A stretch of DNA of 27,214 nt from Treponema sp. (GTDB lineage: Bacteria > Spirochaetota > Spirochaetia > Treponematales > Breznakiellaceae), in NCBI GenBank assembly GCA_009784995.1, contig WQXE01000005.1, positions 1 to 27,214 of the forward strand, given 5' to 3'. Made by a program: the position numbers and the translations under genes. Positions 1-7,412 of this stretch are shown here, piece by piece. The notes below the pieces were generated by a model. It worked only from the letters and a program-made list of their open reading frames with translations. It made no database searches and had not been told where the DNA came from. Numbering within the stretch: the first letter of the stretch is position 1; each line of letters begins with the position of its first letter.

Positions 1-37
1 ATATTTGCTGTTCTTCTTCATAAATATCTATTTCCAA
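1..37 (-). CDS. 5' end of an unidentified protein, TTG start, runs off the window
   Basis: Downstream of the SpoIIE phosphatase on the same strand there is a strong Shine-Dalgarno sequence (AGGAGG, about 43-48). Seven bases after it a TTG codon at 35-37 opens a frame that continues to the window edge. Only twelve residues are visible (MEIDIYEEEQQI), too few to assign a family. The gap from the phosphatase stop codon is 18 bases, so the two genes are probably co-transcribed. By context it could be a partner-switching protein (STAS antagonist or anti-sigma kinase), because SpoIIE-type phosphatases often sit beside such partners. That is inference only. Confidence 0.5.
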   Translation of the reverse strand, partial: MEIDIYEEEQQI

Positions 38-55
38 GAAATTACCTCCTGCCGA

Positions 56-2623
56 TTACAACTTAAATGTGATTAACTGGAAATCATCTACACGCACAAA
101 GTTGCCGCGATGAGCTTCAAAAGCTTCCCATACTTTATCGGATATAACAGATAACTTTTCATTGTGGTGAGCTAAAATGAGTTTCTTAAACAATTTATAC
201 CCAAAGGAACCTCTGCGTTGAGGGCTTGGCTGATCGTACAACCCGTCAGAAGCGATATAGTATTTATTATTGGGATTAGCGGGTATATGAATGGTTTTTA
301 TATCGTTTTTATTTTTTATATAACCTTCACCTATGAATATCCTTTGTCCTTTATATCGTGTAACTTCTTTACCATCACAAATAAAAATATCAGTGTTAGC
401 GGCAGAAACAGTAATATTCCCGTTTTTCGCGATAAACATCACAGCGAGGTCACAACCGTCTTTTAAGTCTTCTTCGTTTCTTCCGGAAACATAGAAAACC
501 TCATGAAGCCGCTTTTCCAACTCCCATACAGCATGGGCGGTATCATGGCAGTTGGATTTTCTTATTACAGCCTCGAACGCGCTGACAACCAGCATGGTCA
601 ACAATGCTCCCGGTGTTCCGTGCCCTGTACAGTCACAAACGCAAAATACCGCGCCATTATCAAAATTTTTCATCCAATATATATCGCCGCCAACACCATC
701 GCGAGGCTTCCAGATAATTGAATAATCGGAAAATGTTTTTGCCAGTTCGCTAGCAGGAGGCAGCATATTTGTTTGAATAGTGCCTGCGTACTCGATACCC
801 GCTCTCATAGCTTCCGCGACAGCTTCCGCGTGTCCTTTAGCAAGTTCCGCTTTGTGCGCGGCTTTCTCCATAACGGTTTTCCTGTAAAAAAAGATGACCA
901 AAAGCAGAAGCACAATCAAAAGCAAAAAAAGCAGCGCGCCTGTTCCGTAAATCCACGGCAGCTGCGCTTCCAGAATATTCGCGCGATAATCGAATGTCCG
1001 TGATACCCATTGTTCCGAAATCATTGTTGTATTTAAAATATCCAATGATTTATTAATAATTGAATGCAGGATAGCTTCGTTTTGGTTAATACCGAATGTT
1101 GACCCGAAACTATAATCGAATATAAAGTTTAATTTATATCCCGGTCGTTCCAAATAATGCGTTAGAATTAACAAGTCATGGCTGCTTGCCATAACCATAT
1201 CCAGCTCTCCGCGGTCGAGCGCGTTAAACGCCGATAAGTTACTGTCAAAATATTCGATATAGTAGTGGTTGGGAAACCACTGATTAAACAAAGTGGTTTG
1301 ACTATAGTTTTCGATTAAGCCGATTCTCATATATAATATTTCATTTAATGTTATATTGCGGTGGTTTAATGTTGAAATCAGCGCGGGATAAACAGTCAAA
1401 TAGGAAATGTTAGGCAAGAGAAATTGCTTTTCCCTTTCAGGCGTTCGGAACACTTCTGTTATAATTGCCGCTTCTCCGTTTTCCGTTAATCTTAATAAAT
1501 CGGCAAAGGCGGCTTCTATATCGTTTGCGTTTTCAAAACGCAGCCCTGTGAATCTGCCGATTTCATTTAATATATCAATGGCGATACCCTGCCATTCGTT
1601 CTCGCGTTCATTAAAAAACGAGACAGGATAATTACTGGTTTCCATAGCGACTTTTATAACAGGGTTTTCATTTATGTACCGTTTTTCTTCTTCGGTAAGA
1701 TGTGATTGTAATTTGTAATATAAATAATCATGATGACCTTTAATATATAACTCAACTAAAGATTGAACAGCGCCCGCGTGTAAGGCTTTTTGAACCACCG
1801 AAATAACCGGCTCAAGCGCGGGGTTTTGGGTTGCCAGGGACATTGGTATATAAATTAATGGATAAAAATCGTTGTTTCTAATACGCGCTGAATCCTCAAA
1901 AGAGCCTTCGGCTGTATTTTTATCAAAGAACGCGTCTATCTCGCCATTTCTTAGCATTTTATACGCGGTATCATAATCGTTGATAAAAACCGCTTCAAAC
2001 GGATAGGAAATAAACGGAGACACTTCTCTATAAATGATAGTCCCTTCGAGGAAAGCGTAACGCGGAATGCGGCGGGTTAATATTTCGGCTAATGGCATTG
2101 AATCTGTTAGTGTAAAATATGATATGGTGTGCCATACAATGGCATCTGACATTATATATGTCCTGCGGCGTTCTTCTGTGGGAGATAATGTGGCGGTAAA
2201 GTCTATTGTGTGAGATTCTAAACCGGAAACAAGGTCGTTCCAGTTTAGAATACGGGGTACGAAAGTTAAACCGAACAACTCAGTCAACCAATCGCACAAT
2301 AAAGCAGCATATCCTTTGAGTTCTCCGTTTGTCACGAAAATTTCAGTTGTTGGGTGCATGCCCAAAACAAAATAATCATACTCTGTCCGGAAAACTTCGA
2401 TTGCTTCGATTTCTTCTTTTGTTACGCCGGGTATAACGCAATATGATGTAAATGAGTTTGATTCTTGCTGCGGAGTGAACAGTTGCCGAGAGCAAGCGGA
2501 AAAAGTGGTAACAAGGAATCCAATGATAACAAGTAACGCGATTATCTCTTTTATGTTTCTTTTTACTTTGCTGTTATTATTTCTATTTTCTTGCTTGCTG
2601 AAAATCCTGAAGTAAATCAGCAC
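56..2623 (-). CDS. Membrane receptor phosphatase: two SBP_bac_3-like sensor domains fused to SpoIIE PP2C
   Basis: An 855-residue sensor phosphatase. The first 45 residues carry a basic stretch, a hydrophobic segment and a cysteine (TTFSAC) resembling a relaxed spirochaetal lipobox. Two periplasmic binding-protein-like (Venus flytrap) domains follow at roughly 55-300 and 310-550. A transmembrane helix lies at about 561-583, then a short linker and a SpoIIE/PP2C serine phosphatase domain (about 635-855). PP2C metal-binding features are present: VGGD with Asp647, the CDCTGHG segment, the ASDGLYD motif and a terminal DDF motif. The start is a GTG at 2621-2623 behind AAGGAG with an 8-base spacing. 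The family is known to dephosphorylate STAS-type regulators, so the protein should convert an extracytoplasmic ligand signal into partner switching. The ligand is unknown. A small gene follows 18 bases later and may encode the partner. Confidence 0.88.
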   Translation of the reverse strand: MLIYFRIFSKQENRNNNSKVKRNIKEIIALLVIIGFLVTTFSACSRQLFTPQQESNSFTSYCVIPGVTKEEIEAIEVFRTEYDYFVLGMHPTTEIFVTNGELKGYAALLCDWLTELFGLTFVPRILNWNDLVSGLESHTIDFTATLSPTEERRRTYIMSDAIVWHTISYFTLTDSMPLAEILTRRIPRYAFLEGTIIYREVSPFISYPFEAVFINDYDTAYKMLRNGEIDAFFDKNTAEGSFEDSARIRNNDFYPLIYIPMSLATQNPALEPVISVVQKALHAGAVQSLVELYIKGHHDYLYYKLQSHLTEEEKRYINENPVIKVAMETSNYPVSFFNERENEWQGIAIDILNEIGRFTGLRFENANDIEAAFADLLRLTENGEAAIITEVFRTPEREKQFLLPNISYLTVYPALISTLNHRNITLNEILYMRIGLIENYSQTTLFNQWFPNHYYIEYFDSNLSAFNALDRGELDMVMASSHDLLILTHYLERPGYKLNFIFDYSFGSTFGINQNEAILHSIINKSLDILNTTMISEQWVSRTFDYRANILEAQLPWIYGTGALLFLLLIVLLLLVIFFYRKTVMEKAAHKAELAKGHAEAVAEAMRAGIEYAGTIQTNMLPPASELAKTFSDYSIIWKPRDGVGGDIYWMKNFDNGAVFCVCDCTGHGTPGALLTMLVVSAFEAVIRKSNCHDTAHAVWELEKRLHEVFYVSGRNEEDLKDGCDLAVMFIAKNGNITVSAANTDIFICDGKEVTRYKGQRIFIGEGYIKNKNDIKTIHIPANPNNKYYIASDGLYDQPSPQRRGSFGYKLFKKLILAHHNEKLSVISDKVWEAFEAHRGNFVRVDDFQLITFKL

Positions 2624-2723
2624 AACTTCAACTCCTTTTTGCAGATGTGTAGTTAAAATGTATACAAATGGTTTAATTAAAACAACCCACCGTTATAATC
2701 AACAAATAGAGAAATTACGCACC

Positions 2724-2756
2724 CGGTACTGAATTGGTACAGATCTGGTACAGATT
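2724..2756. repeat. Three 11-bp tandem repeats in the spoIIE-like/EIIA divergent intergenic region
   Basis: Three consecutive 11-base units lie at 2724-2734, 2735-2745 and 2746-2756. Units 2 and 3 share TGGTACAGAT exactly and unit 1 is degenerate (CGGTACTGAAT). Every unit contains GGTAC. An 11-bp period puts the units on nearly the same helical face. The block ends 42 bases before the -35 box of the EIIA promoter, a usual place for an activator site, and it also lies upstream of the divergent phosphatase gene. A regulatory role is inference. The rest of this 210-base gap shows no gene and no convincing minus-strand promoter. Confidence 0.7.
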
Positions 2757-2798
2757 TCAATTCTATGTGTAAAAAGCCGGATTCGAAACTTTTTTTCA

Positions 2799-2827
2799 TT
2801 GACTTTTCATTTCTTTGGGGCTATAAT
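2799..2827 (+). promoter_or_regulatory. Near-consensus sigma-70 promoter giving a leaderless EIIA mRNA
   Basis: TTGACT (2799-2804), a 17-base spacer and TATAAT (2822-2827) make an almost perfect vegetative promoter. Counting the last T of the -10 box as -7, +1 falls on position 2834, the A of the EIIA start codon. No Shine-Dalgarno sequence precedes that ATG, which agrees with a leaderless transcript. Confidence 0.8.
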
Positions 2828-2833
2828 AACAGA

Positions 2834-3280
2834 ATGAACCTCAAGACAGTAATCAACACGGATAGTATTGACCTTCACCTGAAAGGTTCCACAAAGAAAG
2901 AAATCATCAACGAATTACTTGATATTCTTCATAAAAACGGAAAAATTCAGGACAGAGAAGCGGCGCTCGCGGCGGTAATGGACAGAGAAGAAAAAATGTC
3001 CACAGGCATGAAACATGGAATCGCCATACCTCACGGAAAAACCGCCACTACACAGGATTTGGTTGCCTGTATTGGAATCTCCGATAACCCGGTAGATTTT
3101 GATTCATTGGACAAACTGCCGTGCAGAATATTTATTATGACTTTATCCCCTGTAGAAAAAACAGGACCACATTTGCAGTTTTTGGCGGAAGTTAGCCTTT
3201 TATTTAAAAGTTCCGAAAAACGCGATGAAATATTAAAAGCGCAGACACCCGAAGAAGTTCTGGAAATATTGTCAGAATAG
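2834..3280 (+). CDS. ptsN: PTS EIIA of the PtsN/fructose type
   Basis: A 148-residue EIIA of the nitrogen-PTS/fructose family. The phosphorylatable histidine is His67 in the family motif GIAIPHGK, and the PHLQFLAE segment near residues 115-122 is also typical. No EIIB, EIIC or permease domain is fused or adjacent, so a regulatory role is likely, taking phosphate from HPr. HPr and HPr kinase genes lie 3.5 kb away in this window. The frame is open back to 2765, but the ATG at 2834 is preferred: it starts the domain at its normal N terminus, and the longer version would begin upstream of the promoter. The stop codon is only four bases from the stop of the convergent transglycosylase gene. Whether it controls nitrogen, potassium or carbon functions cannot be read from the sequence. 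Confidence 0.88.
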   Translation: MNLKTVINTDSIDLHLKGSTKKEIINELLDILHKNGKIQDREAALAAVMDREEKMSTGMKHGIAIPHGKTATTQDLVACIGISDNPVDFDSLDKLPCRIFIMTLSPVEKTGPHLQFLAEVSLLFKSSEKRDEILKAQTPEEVLEILSE

Positions 3281-3284
3281 CATT

Positions 3285-4004
3285 TTACTCAGCGACAAGA
3301 CGCGCTTCTTCTTCGCGGATTAATCTTGAATGAAAACGGCTCTCTATCTTTTGGCGGTTTTCCAGAATTCTGCTGATGTAATTTAAAGTAACATGCGGCG
3401 CTCCTGTAGACCTGACTCTGCCTGTTCCCGCGTTGTACATCGCAAGCGCGGATACTTCGGTGCCGCCGGAATTTAAACATTGCCGCAGATAACTTATCCC
3501 AAAATTGGCGTTAGCCTGAATGTTATAAAAAACAGGTATATCCAAATGAGGAAATGAATTGCTGTTTAATTGAAATAAACCGCGATCGATACTTCCGTTT
3601 ACATTATTGCGGTTTATCGCGTTTGGATTAAAACGGCTTTCTTCCCAGCATAAAGCGAAAGCCAACGCGGGCGATACTTCAAAATAATCGGCATTGGAAA
3701 GAATCGCCAGCGCGATTTCATTACTTGAACAAATATCAACAAAAAAATCTATAACCCACTGCTGAAAATCAGGATCGCGGTAATATTCCAAAATTGGATC
3801 AGATACTTTTTCGGTTATCGAAAAGATAAAACCGTCGTCTTTCTGTTCTTCTTCAAATTCAATAACCGCGGCGGCGGCAGGTTCATCGCTTTCAATAAAA
3901 TTAAAAAAAATAAAAATTCGCGCGCAAACAAAAAGAGAACAAAATACCCCTAAAAATAGGGGTATTATAAACTTCATCTTTAAGGTTTGAAAACTCATTT
4001 TCAT
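3285..4004 (-). CDS. Membrane-anchored lytic transglycosylase (SLT domain)
   Basis: A 239-residue exported peptidoglycan-cleaving enzyme. Residues 10-36 form one hydrophobic signal/anchor segment, followed by an acidic Ala-rich linker. The soluble-lytic-transglycosylase (lysozyme-like) domain spans about 105-225. Glu122 in WEESRFNP is the predicted catalytic acid; GLFQLN (141-146) and AMYNAGTGRV are further family motifs. Such enzymes cut the MurNAc-GlcNAc bond to give 1,6-anhydro ends and serve in wall remodelling or secretion-system assembly. It follows serA by nine bases and is probably read through from it. No Shine-Dalgarno sequence is visible before the ATG at 4004. ATG codons also occur at 3998 and 3977, so the exact start is uncertain. 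A stable hairpin lies within its signal-segment codons. Confidence 0.85.
   Translation of the reverse strand: MKMSFQTLKMKFIIPLFLGVFCSLFVCARIFIFFNFIESDEPAAAAVIEFEEEQKDDGFIFSITEKVSDPILEYYRDPDFQQWVIDFFVDICSSNEIALAILSNADYFEVSPALAFALCWEESRFNPNAINRNNVNGSIDRGLFQLNSNSFPHLDIPVFYNIQANANFGISYLRQCLNSGGTEVSALAMYNAGTGRVRSTGAPHVTLNYISRILENRQKIESRFHSRLIREEEARLVAE
3943..3966 (-). terminator. Perfect 10-bp hairpin with U-rich tail inside the transglycosylase 5' coding region
   Basis: Arms at 3943-3952 and 3957-3966 are exactly complementary (AATACCCCTA / TAGGGGTATT) around a four-base loop. On the minus-strand transcript the hairpin is followed by a T-rich stretch (ATTTTGTTCTCTTTTTG), the layout of an intrinsic terminator. 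It begins 38 bases after the transglycosylase start codon and encodes part of the hydrophobic segment. It may end a share of serC-serA transcripts or act as an attenuator. With only four G-C pairs in the stem, function is uncertain. Confidence 0.45.
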
Positions 4005-4013
4005 AATAAATTA

Positions 4014-5183
4014 TTATAATTTTTCAATTGAACGAACCCTTATTATTCCTTCTACTTTGCGTATCTGTTCCAGTACAGAATCCGCGATTTGCTGCTGTGT
4101 ATCTACAATACTAAAACCGTAATCATCACGATGATGGTTAATCAAATCCTGAATGTTAATATTCGCGCCCGCGAGATTAGTGGTAATTTGTCCGACCATG
4201 TTGGGAATGTTTCTGTTTACAACAAGCAATCTATGCGGAAAACGCTGTTCAAGCCTGCATTTTGGGAAGTTTACGGAATTGCGAATTTCGCCGCTTTCCA
4301 GATAATCAATTAATTGCTGAACTGCCATTATAGCGCAATTGTCTTCAGCTTCTGGAGTAGAGGCTCCCAAATGGGGAATACCTATTACTTTTTTACAAGC
4401 CAAAAGCTCTGTAGACGGAAAGTCTGTAACATAAGAGCTGATTTTTCCGGATTCCAAAGCTTCGATCACATCTTTATCTATTACAAGCGCGTTACGCGAA
4501 AGATTGATAATACGCGCTCCTTTTTTAATGATCTTGAATTTATCGCTGTCCAGTATACCTTTGGTTGTTTCGCTTTGGGGAATATGCAATGTAACATAAT
4601 CGGATTTAACAAGCAGGCTTTCCAGGCTGTCGGCTCTTGTAACGTCGCTTGAAAGGTGCCACGCGGCGTCTACCGAGATAAAAGGATCGTATCCGATTAC
4701 CTTCATTCCGAGCGCCATAGCGTCGTTCGCGACCATTACGCCGATCGCTCCAAGACCGATAACGCCAAGTGTTTTTCCTTTTAATTCAGGTCCTGTAAAT
4801 TTGGATTTTTCTTTTTCTACAAGGTCTGCTACATCCGGTTTGTCAGCGACAGTTGCTGTCCAGTTAACGCCGCCGATTATATCGCGCGAAGATAAAAGCA
4901 TCGCCGCCAATGTTAGTTCTTTTACAGCGTTCGCGTTAGCGCCCGGTGTATTAAAAACCACAATACCTTTTTCGCTGCACTTCTTTACAGGAATATTATT
5001 GTATCCGGCTCCCGCTCTGGCTATCGCCAAAACAGAAGAAGGAATTTCCATATCGTTCATGTCCGCGCTGCGAACCAATATGGCGTCGGGATTTGGAATA
5101 TCGCTCGCGATTTCATATTTATCCCTGCTAAAAAGATCCAACCCTATGGGAGATATTTTATTTAATGTTTGAATTCTAAACAT
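4014..5183 (-). CDS. serA: D-3-phosphoglycerate dehydrogenase with C-terminal ACT domain
   Basis: First enzyme of the phosphorylated serine pathway: oxidises 3-phosphoglycerate to 3-phosphohydroxypyruvate with NAD. The 389 residues are of the short SerA type. A substrate domain encloses the nucleotide-binding fold with GLGAIG near residues 145-150. The catalytic set of the 2-hydroxyacid dehydrogenase family is present as Arg230, Glu259 and His271 (PHLGAST). The last 70 residues form an ACT domain, the usual serine-feedback module. The start ATG at 5183 follows AAAGGA. The gene lies 15 bases after serC, which makes its substrate partner step, so the two form an operon. The active-site arginine is followed by Asn-Ala instead of the common Gly-Gly, a variation also seen in short SerA forms. 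Confidence 0.94.
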   Translation of the reverse strand: MFRIQTLNKISPIGLDLFSRDKYEIASDIPNPDAILVRSADMNDMEIPSSVLAIARAGAGYNNIPVKKCSEKGIVVFNTPGANANAVKELTLAAMLLSSRDIIGGVNWTATVADKPDVADLVEKEKSKFTGPELKGKTLGVIGLGAIGVMVANDAMALGMKVIGYDPFISVDAAWHLSSDVTRADSLESLLVKSDYVTLHIPQSETTKGILDSDKFKIIKKGARIINLSRNALVIDKDVIEALESGKISSYVTDFPSTELLACKKVIGIPHLGASTPEAEDNCAIMAVQQLIDYLESGEIRNSVNFPKCRLEQRFPHRLLVVNRNIPNMVGQITTNLAGANINIQDLINHHRDDYGFSIVDTQQQIADSVLEQIRKVEGIIRVRSIEKL

Positions 5184-5198
5184 GTTTTTTCCTTTATA

Positions 5199-6296
5199 TT
5201 ATCCTTCAAATTTTTCCATGAAACTGATAAGCGCTTTAACGCCTTCAATCGGCATCGCGTTATAAATACTCGCCCTCATGCCGCCGACAAGACGGTGCCC
5301 CGCTAGATTTATAAGACCGGCAGCCGCCGCTTCTTTAACAAACCTGGTTTCCAATTCGGTCTTTTTCGCTTCATCCTGTTCTTTAATAACAAACGGAATA
5401 TTCATCAAACTACGGAACTGTTTTACAACAGGAGAGTTAAACATCTTTGACGAATCAAGATAGTTATAAAAAAGGTCAGCTTTTTCCTGATTCAGTTTGG
5501 CAATAGTATTTACACCGCCAAGGTTTTTTATCCATTCCAGTACAAGCCCTATCATATATATGCCGTAACATGGCGGGGTGTTGTACATGGAACCTTCGTT
5601 TGAATGAGTTTCATATCTAAGCATTATTGGTGTCCAGGCAGGAGCTTTTCCAATTAAATCTTCACGGATAATTACAACAGTAGTTCCCGCAGGACCCAGG
5701 TTTTTTTGCGCGCCGGCGTAAAGAACGCCAAACTTGCTGACATCAAGCGGTTCGGAAAGTATACAGCTTGATATATCGGAAATTAACGGAATTGAACCTG
5801 TGTCTGGAACATCTGTCCACCTGGTGCCGACAATCGTATTGTTTGTAGTGATGTGATAATACGCGGTGCCTGGTTCTGCCGCGGGAGCGTCAGGAATGTA
5901 TGTGTAAGCTTTATCTTTTGAACTCGCGAGAACTTGAACATCAGAATATTTAGATCCTTCTTTTATGGCTTTGTCTGACCAGATGCCTGTATCGACATAC
6001 GCTGTTTTTAAACCCACACCGGGTCTATCACCAGCGGCTAAATTAAGCGGGATCATGGAAAATTGAAGCGAAGCGCCTCCCTGTAAAAAAAGCACTTTAT
6101 AATTCGCGGGTATACCCATTAATTCTCTTAACAGGGATTCGGTTTTTTCAAATATTGGTTTATAATCCTTTGAACGATGGCTCATTTCCATAACAGATTG
6201 ACCTGTACCGTTGGCATCCAGCATTTCAGAGGCTGCTTTTTCCAGAACAGGCAATGGAAGAGCCGAAGGTCCCGGCGAAAAATTGTATACTCGCAT
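5199..6296 (-). CDS. serC: Phosphoserine aminotransferase
   Basis: A PLP-dependent class V aminotransferase that converts 3-phosphohydroxypyruvate plus glutamate to O-phosphoserine. The 365 residues match the family length (about 360). The N-terminal NFSPGPSALP motif is canonical. Lys198 in GAQKNLGPAG is the Schiff-base lysine, at the same number as in E. coli SerC. The ATG at 6296 has AGGAG five bases upstream. It is the first gene of the minus-strand serC-serA run and is divergent from hprK across about 100 bases. No serB phosphatase gene is seen here, so the last serine step must be encoded elsewhere. Confidence 0.96.
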   Translation of the reverse strand: MRVYNFSPGPSALPLPVLEKAASEMLDANGTGQSVMEMSHRSKDYKPIFEKTESLLRELMGIPANYKVLFLQGGASLQFSMIPLNLAAGDRPGVGLKTAYVDTGIWSDKAIKEGSKYSDVQVLASSKDKAYTYIPDAPAAEPGTAYYHITTNNTIVGTRWTDVPDTGSIPLISDISSCILSEPLDVSKFGVLYAGAQKNLGPAGTTVVIIREDLIGKAPAWTPIMLRYETHSNEGSMYNTPPCYGIYMIGLVLEWIKNLGGVNTIAKLNQEKADLFYNYLDSSKMFNSPVVKQFRSLMNIPFVIKEQDEAKKTELETRFVKEAAAAGLINLAGHRLVGGMRASIYNAMPIEGVKALISFMEKFEG

Positions 6297-6342
6297 AATA
6301 ACTCCTAAATGTATGATATAAAAAATAACCCCTTTTGTCGAT

Positions 6343-6360
6343 AGTTGGTGACTGTCAACT
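6343..6360. repeat. Imperfect palindrome in the serC-hprK divergent region
   Basis: AGTTG (6343-6347) and CAACT (6356-6360) flank GTGACTGT. The core GGTGACTGTCA (6347-6357) recurs exactly at 23409-23419 inside the ara operon. It sits four bases upstream of the putative hprK -35 box, so it may be an operator or a dispersed palindromic repeat. An 11-base match alone is weak in 27 kb; the point of interest is that both copies are palindromic and lie between genes or at a gene end. Confidence 0.4.
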
Positions 6361-6363
6361 TAA

Positions 6364-6392
6364 TTGCATAGTATAGAAAATTATTATAAAAT
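6364..6392 (+). promoter_or_regulatory. Candidate hprK promoter, leaderless geometry
   Basis: TTGCAT (6364-6369), a 17-base spacer and TAAAAT (6387-6392) are followed by six bases and the hprK ATG, so +1 would be the A of the start codon. The -10 box matches consensus in 5 of 6 positions and the -35 box in about 3. No Shine-Dalgarno sequence precedes the ATG. The geometry is the same as at the EIIA promoter, but the boxes are weaker and other -10 choices (TATAAA at 6385) exist. Confidence 0.5.
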
Positions 6393-6398
6393 ATTCAC

Positions 6399-7388
6399 AT
6401 GGCGGACAGAGCTTTTACAGTTCTAGATTTAATCGATCTTGATCTCAAAGAACATAACTCCCTAAACCTGCGTTGTATTGGCGGCAGAAAGGGGCTTGGA
6501 AGACCGATTGACATTCCGGATTTGAACCGTCCCATGGGCGCCATTATGGGTTTCTTCGAAGACTTCGCGTACCAGAGAATTCAATTGTTCGGGCGCGGAG
6601 AAGCCGCTTTTTTAAAAAAGCTCGAAAATGAAGAAAATACATCAACAATAAAAGAAATGTTTAACTACCCTATGCCCTGCTGCATTTTTACCCATAACCA
6701 CTGCCCTCACAAGGATTTTTTTGAAATAGCCGAAAACGCTCAATGTCCTATTTTACAAACCGATTTGGGATCGGCGGATTTTTCCGCAAGAATAATGCGA
6801 ATCCTTTCCAGAATATTTTCTCCGCGTCAAATTGTTCATGGAGTTCTTGTGGAAGTTTACGGTCTTGGAATATTAATACAGGGTGATTCTGGAGTCGGAA
6901 AAAGTGAAACCGCGCTGGAATTAATAAACCGCAGTCACCGTCTTGTCGCGGACGATGTCGTAGAAATAAACTGTGTTTACGGAAATACATTAATGGGAGC
7001 CGGCGCCAATAAAATAATCGGGCATCATATGGAAATAAGGGGACCTGGAATTATCAATATAACACATCTTTTTGGAGTAAGAGCGATAAGGGATCGCAAG
7101 GAAATACAGCTTGTCGTACACCTTGAAGAATGGGATTCCAATAAAAACTACGACAGGCTCGGCGCGGAAGATCATACAACCGAAATATTGGGAGTAAATG
7201 TTCCCAAAATAACAATACCTGTAAAACCCGGGCGTAATATTCCTATTATAATTGAAGCTACCGCGATGAATGAACGTTTAAAATCGATGGGGTATCACGC
7301 CGCGAGAGAGTTTAATAAAAATATATTAAAATGGATAGAAAGCGATACGGCTCGTTCGGTTTTCTTTGGTGTTGATGACATAATATAG
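6399..7388 (+). CDS. hprK: HPr kinase/phosphorylase
   Basis: Bifunctional enzyme that phosphorylates HPr on Ser46 and removes that phosphate. The 329 residues are slightly longer than the usual 310-320. The N-terminal domain is divergent. The C-terminal kinase domain begins with the family block VHGVLVEVYG, then the Walker A loop GDSGVGKS (162-169), the ADDVVEI segment and the EIRGPGIINI signature. The target HPr gene follows 24 bases later and retains Ser46. It heads a six-gene run with a two-component system, lexA and holA. In Gram-positive bacteria this kinase drives catabolite repression; in proteobacteria and spirochaetes with incomplete PTS the output is less clear. No Shine-Dalgarno sequence is seen, and the promoter suggests a leaderless start. 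Confidence 0.95.
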   Translation: MADRAFTVLDLIDLDLKEHNSLNLRCIGGRKGLGRPIDIPDLNRPMGAIMGFFEDFAYQRIQLFGRGEAAFLKKLENEENTSTIKEMFNYPMPCCIFTHNHCPHKDFFEIAENAQCPILQTDLGSADFSARIMRILSRIFSPRQIVHGVLVEVYGLGILIQGDSGVGKSETALELINRSHRLVADDVVEINCVYGNTLMGAGANKIIGHHMEIRGPGIINITHLFGVRAIRDRKEIQLVVHLEEWDSNKNYDRLGAEDHTTEILGVNVPKITIPVKPGRNIPIIIEATAMNERLKSMGYHAAREFNKNILKWIESDTARSVFFGVDDII

Positions 7389-7412
7389 ACAGTGTAATAT
7401 AAGGAAAGAGTT

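Noticed and set aside
2765..2833. Longer EIIA start adding 23 residues
   Set aside because: It would begin upstream of the near-consensus promoter, has no ribosome site, and the added sequence is not part of the EIIA fold.
4001..4020. TATAAT before the transglycosylase as another leaderless promoter
   Set aside because: The spacing to the ATG is eight bases, not six, and no -35 box is found 16-18 bases upstream.
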